DNA from: Planctomycetota bacterium
GTDB taxonomy: Bacteria > Planctomycetota > Planctomycetia > Pirellulales > Pirellulaceae
Reading direction: 5' to 3'
Assembly (NCBI GenBank): GCA_026692845.1
Contig: JAPLNM010000046.1
Location: 1 to 44,794 of the forward strand
Length of the DNA: 44,794 nt
The notes under the pieces were generated by a model, which was not told where the DNA came from, searched no databases, and was given only the letters and a program-made list of their open reading frames with translations. This document shows, piece by piece, positions 25,291-32,782 of this stretch. Positions within the stretch are counted from its first letter, which is position 1. Every line of letters starts with the position of its first letter. The translations under genes were made by a program, and so were the position numbers.

Positions 25291-25947
25291 ATGGATTGGT
25301 CCACGTTAAAGAGCTCCAGAAAACTGCTGCTCGGCACAACGAATCGCAAGAAGCTCATCGAACTCAACGCGCATTTGCAACCGCGAGGATTCGAACTTCT
25401 GACGCTGGCCGATATGCCCAGCTTCATTGATGTCGAAGAAACAGGCACAACGTTTCTAGAGAATGCCAGGCTCAAAGGCAAAGCCCAATCCGTCGCGCAG
25501 GGACTCTGGACCGTCGGCGAGGACAGTGGCCTGTGCGTCCCAGCGTTAGCTGGAGATCCGGGCATTTATTCTGCCAGATACTCGCTCCAACCAGGCCAAA
25601 ACGCCGATGCGACCGAGAGGGCGGTCATCGACCAAGACAACAATGACAAGCTGCTCCGAGAAATGCATTCGGTGCCCGACCCCCAGCGCGATGCCTATTA
25701 CGTTTCGGCGATTGTATTGTGTGATCCATCAGGGAATGTGGTGCTGGAGGTCCAGGGTCAGTGTTGGGGCCGAATCTTACGCCAACGACGCGGGACCCAA
25801 GGATTTGGATACGACCCTCTGTTCGAGGTGATAGAATACCACCAGACGTTTGCTGAATTGGGATTGAACGTCAAGCGAGCGATCAGTCACCGGTCTTGCG
25901 CACTGCGCGAGTTTCTAAGGCAACTGGACGTCAAACTTGATCGCTAG
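25291..25947 (+). CDS. rdgB: Non-canonical purine NTP pyrophosphatase (RdgB/HAM1)
   Basis: 218 residues; ATG at 25291 follows AAGG in a short leader. The start MDWSTLKSSRKLLLGTTNRKKLIEL contains the family's T-x-N-x-x-K (TTNRKK) motif. Further signatures are FLENARLKGKAQS, GEDSGLCVPALAGDPGIYSARYS (catalytic Asp), RRGTQGFGYDPLFEV and AISHRSCALREF. It hydrolyses ITP, dITP and XTP to monophosphates, keeping deaminated purines out of nucleic acids. The position after purF and recQ fits a nucleotide-pool and DNA-repair theme, though that may be coincidence. An AT-poor repeated spacer (25964-26011) follows. Confidence 0.96.
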   Translation: MDWSTLKSSRKLLLGTTNRKKLIELNAHLQPRGFELLTLADMPSFIDVEETGTTFLENARLKGKAQSVAQGLWTVGEDSGLCVPALAGDPGIYSARYSLQPGQNADATERAVIDQDNNDKLLREMHSVPDPQRDAYYVSAIVLCDPSGNVVLEVQGQCWGRILRQRRGTQGFGYDPLFEVIEYHQTFAELGLNVKRAISHRSCALREFLRQLDVKLDR

Positions 25948-25963
25948 ATCCTGCGATCCAACA

Positions 25964-26011
25964 CCGATTCGATCCAACCTCGATTCGATCCAAAACCGAC
26001 TCGATCCGACC
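25964..26011 (+). repeat. Three imperfect 16-base direct repeats
   Basis: Adjacent copies CCGATTCGATCCAACCT, CGATTCGATCCAAAAC and CGACTCGATCCGACC lie between rdgB and the redox fusion gene, with a fainter GCGATCCAAC just before them. No hairpin of note; could be a protein-binding cluster or a slippage product. Confidence 0.75.
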
Positions 26012-26040
26012 ACTTCGGATCTGCAGAGAATTCCTAAAAT

Positions 26041-27636
26041 ATGACACAACAGCCAACTTGGCCGCAGAGGGTACTCCAAGCTGCAGCGATCTACAATCTT
26101 GTTTGGGGGGCTTGGGTTGTCTTGTTCCCAAACCACTGGTTCGACCTTACCGGAATTCCCCATCCGAACTACCCTGGGATATGGCAATGCGTCGGGATGA
26201 TTGTCGGCGTTTATGGACTGGGGTATTGGTGGGCATCGCGAGACTTTGCCACGCATTGGCCGGTAATCGCGGTAGGGTTCCTGGGTAAGATTTTTGGACC
26301 GATCGGTTTTCTCCAATCGGTTCTCCAAGGTGCCCTACCGTGGAGCTGGGGTTGGATGATCTTGACGAACGATCTGATTTGGTGGTTGCCCTTTGGTGCG
26401 ATGTTGTATCTGGCATTCAAACAACATTCGGATCCGCAGCGGCAAGCCGCAGCAACAGGAAAACAAGCTGCCGAGGAATGGAGTTTAATCGAGGCCAATA
26501 CCTTGGCCCGAACAGCCCAGGGCCAGACGATTGGCCAACTCAGCGAAAAAAAAGATGTGCTGTTGGTATTCCTGCGACATGCAGGATGTACGTTCTGTCG
26601 CGAAACGCTCGATGAGCTCCGAAAGTCGCGCCAAACCTGGGAAAAGCGCGGATTGCAACCTGTCGTGGTTCACATGGGGAGCAACGAACAGGGGCTCAAG
26701 ATGATGGACCAGTACCAGCTTGAAGACTGTCCTGTGATCAGCGATCCGGACTGCCGAATCTTTCGGTCGTATCAGCTACCTCGGGGCACTTGGCGGCAAC
26801 TGTTTGGATTGAGGATCTGGATCGAGGGGTTTAAGGCAGCGATCCTCAAGGGTTATGGTTTTGGGAAGCTCGTCGGAGATGGTTTTCAGATGTCAGGGGC
26901 ATTTCTTGTTCGAGACGGTAGGATCGTCGCGGCTTATCCATCCAAGGATGCGGCCGATGGCTGTTCGTGGAAACCGGCACTCCAGGCTATGGTTCTGCTG
27001 AGCCTGACCCTTCTTGGGTTGGGTAACAAACCAGTCTTTGCCCAACCAACGCGTCCACTGCCCGATCCGCAACTCTCGGGTCCAAATCAACAGGGAGTTA
27101 ACACGATGATCGATTGCGAGATGTTGCAGATACAGCAAGGAGATCGCATCGAATTTGTGACCGGGACAAGAACCGGTGAGTTTTGGATGATCGACATCCA
27201 CAGCGAGCGCGGGATCGGCGGATTTACCCTGCGCCGGCGGGTAGAAAAATGGCCAGCTCACATGCGCGTTCGAGTGCATACGAGGGGACTTGAGCAGATC
27301 CAATTGGTTATCGGTTTGCAAACGCAGGCAGGCGCAATGACCACAACCTACTCTGGCGAGTACGGCACGACTCGATTGAAAGAGGTTTGGTCAGAGATCC
27401 AACGGCACTCCGATGCCAACGGGGAGATCAAAACAACGACGAGAGAAATGAAGTTGCCCAAGGAGTTCGGGAACACGTCTTTACGGCTGATGGATGCATC
27501 GGGGAAGGAACTCGAGAAGGTGCGGCTCCCGTTGGAGGCAGGCGAATATTTCGAGTGGACGGTACCGAACGAATGGCTCACGAAGGAGAACCCAGAGATG
27601 GTTCAAATCAAGTGGGTCGATTTCTGGAGAAACTAG
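26041..27636 (+). CDS. Four-helix membrane / peroxiredoxin-like (CxxC) / exported-domain fusion protein
   Basis: 531 residues. Residues about 10-125 hold about four hydrophobic helices (LQAAAIYNLVWGAWVVLFP; IWQCVGMIVGVYGLGYW; WPVIAVGFLGKIFGPIGFLQSVL; ILTNDLIWWLPFGAMLYLAF). Residues about 145-315 look like the AhpC/TSA_2 (SelL/PRXL2-like) thioredoxin fold: VLLVFLRHAGCTFCRETLDEL with the CxxC at 183-186, then VVVHMGS, CPVISDPDCRIFRSY and GAFLVRDGRIVAAYPSKDAAD. A hydrophobic stretch ending FAQ (about 315-335) reads like an internal signal peptide or anchor, followed by about 195 residues of an unrecognised beta-rich domain. The cysteines suggest a membrane-tethered thiol oxidoreductase. All three parts are one continuous frame. 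A start downstream of the CxxC domain cannot be ruled out. Confidence 0.83.
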   Translation: MTQQPTWPQRVLQAAAIYNLVWGAWVVLFPNHWFDLTGIPHPNYPGIWQCVGMIVGVYGLGYWWASRDFATHWPVIAVGFLGKIFGPIGFLQSVLQGALPWSWGWMILTNDLIWWLPFGAMLYLAFKQHSDPQRQAAATGKQAAEEWSLIEANTLARTAQGQTIGQLSEKKDVLLVFLRHAGCTFCRETLDELRKSRQTWEKRGLQPVVVHMGSNEQGLKMMDQYQLEDCPVISDPDCRIFRSYQLPRGTWRQLFGLRIWIEGFKAAILKGYGFGKLVGDGFQMSGAFLVRDGRIVAAYPSKDAADGCSWKPALQAMVLLSLTLLGLGNKPVFAQPTRPLPDPQLSGPNQQGVNTMIDCEMLQIQQGDRIEFVTGTRTGEFWMIDIHSERGIGGFTLRRRVEKWPAHMRVRVHTRGLEQIQLVIGLQTQAGAMTTTYSGEYGTTRLKEVWSEIQRHSDANGEIKTTTREMKLPKEFGNTSLRLMDASGKELEKVRLPLEAGEYFEWTVPNEWLTKENPEMVQIKWVDFWRN

Positions 27637-27653
27637 CCTTTCTGCTGGATAAG

Positions 27654-27694
27654 TGCTCAACGAAAATCCACGCTGGCCACGAGGTCGTTGAGCA
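27654..27694. terminator. Perfect 10-base-pair hairpin after the redox fusion gene
   Basis: TGCTCAACGA (27654-27663) is followed 21 bases later by its exact inverted copy TCGTTGAGCA (27685-27694). The position, 18 bases after the stop codon, fits transcription termination, although no long T run follows (only A-rich DNA on the plus strand), so it may instead protect the mRNA end or bind a protein. Confidence 0.55.
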
Positions 27695-27893
27695 AAACTC
27701 TTCTAGAAAACGGCCTCGTCAAGGCAGGACATACAGGAGTCAATTTCAGGCGTCTTTCCTGTTCACGGTTTCTCGATCTTGATAACGATCAACCGTTCCA
27801 ATGTTCTCCTTGTCCAATTATGATGCTTTGAGCAAACGGGGTGCCTTGTAGGCCGGAAACCGTTGCAAACGAACGGGGTTGCATCCTGGTAAC

Positions 27894-27903
27894 GAAGGGA
27901 AGG
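27894..27903 (+). promoter_or_regulatory. Ribosome-binding site fixing the GTG start at 27910
   Basis: GAAGGGAAGG ends six bases before GTG at 27910. This purine run favours GTG over an in-frame start at 27841 that has no such site and would add 23 residues without family similarity. Confidence 0.75.
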
Positions 27904-27909
27904 TTCAAC

Positions 27910-29148
27910 GTGAAGCCCAAGGCTGTGTTGGCTTATTGTCGCGAAAAGGGGATCAAGGCCGTCGACATCCGGTTCCCAGACGGGTTAGGGCGTTGGCGGC
28001 ACTTTACGATGCCCGTCGCGGGGCTGACGGAAAGTGTCTTCGAAACAGGCTTAGGTCACGAATCCTGCGGGTTTCAACGCGGCGCGAAAGATCATGCTCC
28101 CTGGGTCGTTATTCCGATCCCTGAGTCCAAATACATCGATCCCCTCCAAAGCCAACCGACCCTGGTCCTCATGGCCTCGATCCAGGAAGCTTGGACAGGA
28201 GAGGAAGCGTGGTTCGATGTTCGCTCGTTGGCCGGGCGGACCCTCGAAGCGTTCCGAGGATCCGGAATAGCCGACGATGTCCTTGTGGCAACCACCCTGC
28301 CCTTCAACTTGACGCATCCGTCGAATTCACTCGACGTCCCGGAGGGCTCACTGGCTGCTGCCCCCGCGTCGCAATCGCAATTCGAAGGGGGTCGATTCGA
28401 TCCAGACGCCAGTTTTCGATCCGACCTGATGCATGTGGCCGTTGATTCAGGCCTTGCAATCGATCGACACTATCGCGGTCGGCAATCCACCAGCGAATTT
28501 TCGCTTGGAGCAAGATCTCTCGTTCAAGCTTGCGATGATCAGTTGATGTTGCGGTCGTTGATGGAAACCAACGCCCAGCAGCAAGGCGTAGGAATCGGCC
28601 CAGGAGCAACGCTTTTCTCGAAGTCGGCTTGGATGTTCGCGAAAAACTCCGAACCTATCTTTGCAGGATCGCGCGCATTTGGTTTGAGCGATGTAGGTTG
28701 GTACGCGGCCGGTGGCCTGCTCAAACACGCGACGGCACTCACTGCCATCGCAGCGAGTTTTCCAACAGTTCCAGTCGCTTCCAAGCCCGATTGCCAAGTG
28801 TTGCTCTCGGATCGGAATCTCGAAAGCTTCCTTGGAGTCGAACCGCAAGCCAATGACCCTCGATACCCCTCGCTTGTCGTCCGTTCGATGCCTGCCTTGG
28901 CTTGCCCTTACCTGACACTTTCGGCCGTAGCGATGGCGATGCTCGACGGCATCATCCAAAAAATAGCGCCGGTAACCGAGATTTCGCCACGAATGAATAC
29001 ACCCGAGAGCCAAGCGGCAAATCCAATCTCAAATAGCCAGCTTGCCGAGTGCTTGGTCGTAGACTCCGGGTTCCTGATGCACGCGGAGGTCTTCTCCGAG
29101 CCATTGATCCAATCGCTCTATCAGCATCTCTCAAACACCAATCATTGA
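27910..29148 (+). CDS. Glutamine synthetase-fold protein lacking catalytic residues (pseudo-GS)
   Basis: 412 residues from GTG at 27910. The N-terminus follows the beta-grasp of type I glutamine synthetase: VLAYCREKGIKAVDIRFPDGLGRWRHFTMPV. The C-terminal half also keeps the fold pattern: FAGSRAFGLSDVGWYAAGGLLKHATALTAIA (GS: nLFaGd.y.gLSe.al.yigGilkHa.al.Ala) and PALACPYLTLSAVAMAMLDGIIQKI (GS: sANPYLAfaAmLmAGLDGI). The catalytic landmarks are gone: DGSS is HESC, the ExE metal pair is replaced in LVATTLPFN, HEVATAGQNEI is RGRQSTSEFSL, and NGSGMHVHQS is SKSAWMFAKNS. No ATP or metal site can be traced. It should not make glutamine; a scaffold, sensor or ligand-binding role is inference. An aminopeptidase gene follows after 43 bases. 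Confidence 0.85.
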   Translation: MKPKAVLAYCREKGIKAVDIRFPDGLGRWRHFTMPVAGLTESVFETGLGHESCGFQRGAKDHAPWVVIPIPESKYIDPLQSQPTLVLMASIQEAWTGEEAWFDVRSLAGRTLEAFRGSGIADDVLVATTLPFNLTHPSNSLDVPEGSLAAAPASQSQFEGGRFDPDASFRSDLMHVAVDSGLAIDRHYRGRQSTSEFSLGARSLVQACDDQLMLRSLMETNAQQQGVGIGPGATLFSKSAWMFAKNSEPIFAGSRAFGLSDVGWYAAGGLLKHATALTAIAASFPTVPVASKPDCQVLLSDRNLESFLGVEPQANDPRYPSLVVRSMPALACPYLTLSAVAMAMLDGIIQKIAPVTEISPRMNTPESQAANPISNSQLAECLVVDSGFLMHAEVFSEPLIQSLYQHLSNTNH

Positions 29149-29191
29149 TCTCCCTTCAAGCACCCTAGTTCTTCAGCACAGCGAACACCTG

Positions 29192-30313
29192 ATGGTCACC
29201 AACAAAAAGCTTGCACCGGACTATTCCAAACGCCGCGATCGGGTCTTGCGTGGACTCAAAGCCCAGGGGGCAAAAAACCTCTTGGTAACCTCACCGCACA
29301 ACGTCAGCTACCTGACAGGTTTCACGGGCGAAGACAGTTTTCTGTGGCTCACGCCAAAAGAAGTGATTCTTTTGAGCGATGCTCGCTATGAAGAGCAAAT
29401 CCAATCGGAGGTCCAGGACGTCGAGTTGCTCATACGCCCAGCGAGTGCCACGATTATCGATGCGGCTGCAAGCGTTTTGGACACACGCCACGAGAGCGAA
29501 ATCTGGGTAGAAGCGGCAAGCACTAGCGTCGCACAATGGGAACGACTTCGCAATCGATTGCCGAATAAAACACTTGCAAGCTTTTCGGGAGCCGTCGAAC
29601 GGCTTCGGGAAATCAAGGATGCTTACGAACTGAATCTAATCCAGGATTCGATCCATATTGCGGAGCGGGCATTCAAAGCCACCACGGAGTTACTCCAGCC
29701 GGAAATGTCTGAAAAACAAATCGCAGACGACCTGGAGTTTGCGATGCGAAGGCTCGGAGCCGAATCGGCTGCATTCAAGATCATCGTTGGTGTAGGCGAG
29801 CGCAGCGCGTTGCCCCACGGACGACCGTCAAATAAATTGCTCCGCGACTCTTCCTTTGTATTGATCGATTGGGGGGCCAAGAAAAACGGTTATCTGAGCG
29901 ATTTGACAAGGATGTTTTTCACCAACAAGCCACCGACACGACTGGAGAAAATGTATCGCGCGGTTCTCCAAGCGCAAACGGATGCGATCGAAGCGATCAA
30001 GCCTGGTGTTTTGATGAGCCAGATCGATGCGGTAGCTCGCAAGGCACTCGAAAAAGCGGGACTTGAAAAACGATTCACCCACGGCTTAGGGCATTCGTTT
30101 GGCCTGGAAATCCACGAATCGGTTCGGCTGGGTAAAGGCCAAGATCGCCAGCTCGAAGCCGGAATGGTCGTGACGGTCGAACCTGGGGTCTATGTTCCCG
30201 GTTTCGGAGGGGTCCGCATCGAGGACGATATTCTGGTGACCGAATCGGGCCACCAAGTATTGACCTCTCTTGCGAAACATTGGGATGAGGTCCTCGGCGC
30301 TAGATTTCGCTGA
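29192..30313 (+). CDS. M24B metallopeptidase, Xaa-Pro aminopeptidase/dipeptidase type
   Basis: 373 residues from ATG at 29192. The creatinase-like N domain (YSKRRDRVLRGLKAQGAKNLLVTSPHNVSYLTGF) is followed by the pita-bread catalytic domain. The five metal ligands are visible: Asp226 and Asp237 (LIDWGAKKNGYLSDLTR), His301 (HGLGHSFGL), Glu330 (VTVEPGVYVPG) and Glu344 (VRIEDDILVT). Length equals that of bacterial PepP/PepQ short forms (about 360). It hydrolyses the bond after an N-terminal residue next to proline, in the cytosol. It overlaps the convergent Gfo/Idh gene by 14 bases (30300-30313). Whether it works with the upstream pseudo-GS protein is unknown; the spacing favours co-transcription. 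Confidence 0.95.
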   Translation: MVTNKKLAPDYSKRRDRVLRGLKAQGAKNLLVTSPHNVSYLTGFTGEDSFLWLTPKEVILLSDARYEEQIQSEVQDVELLIRPASATIIDAAASVLDTRHESEIWVEAASTSVAQWERLRNRLPNKTLASFSGAVERLREIKDAYELNLIQDSIHIAERAFKATTELLQPEMSEKQIADDLEFAMRRLGAESAAFKIIVGVGERSALPHGRPSNKLLRDSSFVLIDWGAKKNGYLSDLTRMFFTNKPPTRLEKMYRAVLQAQTDAIEAIKPGVLMSQIDAVARKALEKAGLEKRFTHGLGHSFGLEIHESVRLGKGQDRQLEAGMVVTVEPGVYVPGFGGVRIEDDILVTESGHQVLTSLAKHWDEVLGARFR

Positions 30314-31592
30314 CGAGCTTCTCCCAACTCGGATCGTACTCGCGTCGCCAGAGTCCTTCAGGCAGATCGTTATCGAGCAAACGACCACTTGCTGGATCGG
30401 TGTGAATGACACGACCGGTACGATGGGCGATGTTTCCAAGGTGGCATAGCAGCGTGCTTTGGTGACCACTCAATATCGGTTGTCGCAACCTGCTCGGATC
30501 GTTGGCCCTGACGGCTTCGATAAAGTTCCCGACGTGTTCCTTTTGACCCCAATCGGTTTTTGGGGAGGTCTGAACAAGTTTATTGTCGTTGTCGAAGATC
30601 TGATATCCGCCATCGCTGTCGATTTCCATGTAACCCTCGTAGCCGTAGAACGATACGAAGGGACCATTCGGATGCTTCGTGTGCGAAAGGCCTTGGTAGT
30701 CGATCTGCTTTCCACCCTCAAATTCCCAGCTAACATTGTGCGTATCGGGGGTTTCTTGGTCATCGTCGTAGCGATACCTTCCGGCCGCCGAAACGGTGCG
30801 AATCGGATATTGAACTTGAAGTCCCCAGCGGCAAAGGTCCAGGCCGTGCGGTCCGTTATTGCCAAGCTCGCCGTTTCCCCAGTGCCAGAACCAGTGCCAG
30901 TTGTAGTGAACGACATTCTTTCGATAAGCGCGCCTCGGCGCCGGACCTTGCCACATCTCGTAATCGAGATATTCCGGCGGCATTGCATCGCGCTCGGTGC
31001 CAATCGGCCCGCGGATACGATGAAAGAACGTACGGCCGAGATAGACTTTGCCGATCGCCCCGGCATGCAACTTACCAATCGCTTCGCGATAACCGGCACT
31101 GCTGCGACGCTGATTGCCCACTTGCACACAACGCTGGTACTTATTGGCCGCTTGGACCATCCACTCTCCTTCCTGCGGATTGTGCGATGCAGGCTTTTCT
31201 ACGTAAACATGCTTGCCTGCTTTGCATCCTAAGATCGCAGCAGGTCCATGCCAATGATTGGGAGCAGCGCATACCAATGCATCGACAGTCGGATCGTCCA
31301 AGACCTTGCGAAAATCGCCGACCCACTGCGCACTTCCTCCGACCTCGGCGACCCGGCCAACTCCAGACTCTCCACGCTGACGATCGGTCTCGCAGATGTA
31401 CTTGATGATCACGCCAGGGATCTTCATCATTTCCTCGGCCAGGTCCCTACCGCGACTATAACCCATGACTCCGACGATGACCGGTTTGGGCTCCTGTGCA
31501 ACGGGCTCTTGGGAGTGCACAGCGCCAGGGACCCAAGCACTAGCCGTCGCGGTGACAGCGACGGTACCTTGGATAAAGGATCGACGTTTCAT
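30300..31592 (-). CDS. Tat-exported Gfo/Idh/MocA family oxidoreductase
   Basis: 430 residues from ATG at 31592 (MKRRSFIQGTVAVTATASAW), preferred over 31679 since the twin-arginine-type signal then sits at the terminus. The NAD(P)-binding half begins VIVGVMGYSRGRDLAEEM and contains VDALVCAAPNHWHGPAAILGCKAGKHVYVEKPASHN with the EKP motif (catalytic Lys). The C-terminal half carries the substrate face, including DLCRWGLQVQYPIRTVSAAGRY and a histidine-rich NVVHYNWHWFWHWGNGELGNNGPHG. Such exported Gfo/Idh proteins are numerous in Planctomycetes and may oxidise or modify glycosides outside the cytoplasm; no substrate can be assigned. It follows the DUF1080 gene by 37 bases on the same strand, probably as one transcript. 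Confidence 0.94.
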   Translation of the reverse strand: MKRRSFIQGTVAVTATASAWVPGAVHSQEPVAQEPKPVIVGVMGYSRGRDLAEEMMKIPGVIIKYICETDRQRGESGVGRVAEVGGSAQWVGDFRKVLDDPTVDALVCAAPNHWHGPAAILGCKAGKHVYVEKPASHNPQEGEWMVQAANKYQRCVQVGNQRRSSAGYREAIGKLHAGAIGKVYLGRTFFHRIRGPIGTERDAMPPEYLDYEMWQGPAPRRAYRKNVVHYNWHWFWHWGNGELGNNGPHGLDLCRWGLQVQYPIRTVSAAGRYRYDDDQETPDTHNVSWEFEGGKQIDYQGLSHTKHPNGPFVSFYGYEGYMEIDSDGGYQIFDNDNKLVQTSPKTDWGQKEHVGNFIEAVRANDPSRLRQPILSGHQSTLLCHLGNIAHRTGRVIHTDPASGRLLDNDLPEGLWRREYDPSWEKLVSEI

Positions 31593-31629
31593 ATTGCATT
31601 TCCAATCGGTGGTTGAATGGTCGTTCAGG

Positions 31630-32343
31630 TTAGCAGTTTGGCTCAAACGAGGTGAATTGAAAGTTTCGGTAGTGCACATCGCTTCCGTGATCGGTCAGCA
31701 TGATGCGTCCGCAACGGTTTTCGCCGAACTTCTCGGCGTCGTTGAATTTGCTCTGTGCGATCTTTTGTTTCCATTGGTTATCGCTTACGGTCGCCATGAC
31801 GACTCGCGATCCATTGAGCCAGTGCTCGATCTTGCCTTCACGCACGGAAATCTTAGCCGAGTTCCACTGCCCTACCGGAAGCGATTGGATCGATTCGTCA
31901 GGCTCATAAAGATCGTAGAGCGACGCGGTCTTGTTCTTGCCATCGACCTTTTGGCCATTGGGGTCATAGATTTGGTATTCGCAACCCAGCATGCGATCGC
32001 CGTACTTGCGTACCCGGTACTTGATGCCACTGTTGCCCCCTTTGGCGATCTTCCAATCAAAGCTCAATTCAAAGTCGCCGAATTCTTTGCGGGTGATGAT
32101 GTGCCCGGCCCGCAGCAACCCTCGCTTGAGAAAAATCTCGCCCCCTTTGGCTTGCCACCCGGTCCTGACAACTTGGCCCTCGAGCGTCATCCAACCGTCG
32201 AGCGATTCGCCCTTGAAAACGCTCGAATCCTCTTGGAGTGCCCCTTGAGAAATCCTCGTTAAAAAGCTCCATTGGGCCGCTCCGATCAACGAAGTCGCTA
32301 GGAACGCGCGCCGGTGCGATCGAAAGTTTGGGTGCTCGGTCAT
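31630..32343 (-). CDS. Exported DUF1080 (3-keto-disaccharide hydrolase-like) protein
   Basis: 237 residues from ATG at 32343 (MTEHPNFRSHRRAFLATSLI); the ATG at 32370 would only add nine residues. HRRAFLATSLIGAAQWSFL resembles a Tat signal. The DUF1080 domain is intact: VFKGESLDGWMTLEGQ, GEIFLKRGLLRAGHIITRKEFGDFELSFDWKIAKGGNSGIKYRV, MLGCEYQIYD, WNSAKISVREGKIEHWLNGSRVVMATV and GRIMLTDHGSDVHYRNFQF. It differs clearly from the DUF1080 protein at 24487 (the two are not recent duplicates). Pairing with a Gfo/Idh oxidoreductase is common in Planctomycetes and would suit a keto-sugar route in which the oxidoreductase makes the 3-keto glycoside and the DUF1080 protein cleaves it; this is inference. 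Confidence 0.92.
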   Translation of the reverse strand: MTEHPNFRSHRRAFLATSLIGAAQWSFLTRISQGALQEDSSVFKGESLDGWMTLEGQVVRTGWQAKGGEIFLKRGLLRAGHIITRKEFGDFELSFDWKIAKGGNSGIKYRVRKYGDRMLGCEYQIYDPNGQKVDGKNKTASLYDLYEPDESIQSLPVGQWNSAKISVREGKIEHWLNGSRVVMATVSDNQWKQKIAQSKFNDAEKFGENRCGRIMLTDHGSDVHYRNFQFTSFEPNC

Positions 32344-32437
32344 CGCTTCCTCGCGTGGGGTATCTATCACTTTTTGAGAAAATTCTTTATCCTACGACGA
32401 TCGATTCGCTAGACCCACGGCATTTTCCCATATTTTG

Positions 32438-32782
32438 ATGGACGTCGCAACAATGAGCTCGCCGAAACAGCATTTGTCTCACATGGTTTACTTTACCCTC
32501 CATGACGCTTCTGCTCCCAAGGTGCAGGAGCTCCTTGAGGCCTGCCATAAGTACCTGACCGGACACACTGGAACGGTTTACTTTTCCGTCGGAACCCTCA
32601 ACCGCGACCTGGCTCGACCCGTCAATGACCTCGGCTACGACGTGACGATCAATGTCGTTTTCGAAAGCCGAGAAGCCCATGATATTTACCAGACCGAACC
32701 CAGACACCTGAAATTCATCGAAGAACAAAAACCGAACTGGAAGCAAGTTCGGGTGTTCGATTCCGACTTGGTGCACGCATGA
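32438..32782 (+). CDS. Dabb (stress-responsive A/B barrel) domain protein
   Basis: 114 residues from ATG at 32438; ATG at 32453 is an equally possible start. The sequence follows the dimeric alpha/beta barrel pattern: HLSHMVYFTLHDASAPKVQELLEACHKYLTG, VYFSVGTLNRDL, YDVTINVVFESREAHDIYQTEPRHLKFIEEQKPNWKQVRVFDSDL. Dabb proteins are small dimers of mostly unknown role. The stop overlaps the trpC start as ATGA (32779-32782), so the two are translationally coupled, which suggests the protein is needed with, or merely tied to, tryptophan synthesis. Confidence 0.9.
   Translation: MDVATMSSPKQHLSHMVYFTLHDASAPKVQELLEACHKYLTGHTGTVYFSVGTLNRDLARPVNDLGYDVTINVVFESREAHDIYQTEPRHLKFIEEQKPNWKQVRVFDSDLVHA

Larger units (their letters stand above)
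27637..27909. other. Intergenic region before the GS-like gene
   Basis: 273 bases with no recognisable gene. It contains a perfect hairpin (27654-27694) just after the redox fusion gene and a small TTGAT-AACG-ATCAA palindrome (27779-27792), then AT-rich DNA. A promoter for the GS-like gene is probable but I cannot place it. Confidence 0.5.

Noticed and set aside
27654-27694. Typical Rho-independent terminator
   Set aside because: The hairpin is perfect but no T-run follows; listed only with moderate confidence.
27910-29148. Functional glutamine synthetase
   Set aside because: Metal, ATP and glutamate motifs are absent although the fold pattern remains.
30459-32262. Two plus-strand frames (257 and 265 codons) opposite the Gfo/Idh and DUF1080 genes
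   Set aside because: Antisense to clear family members on the minus strand.
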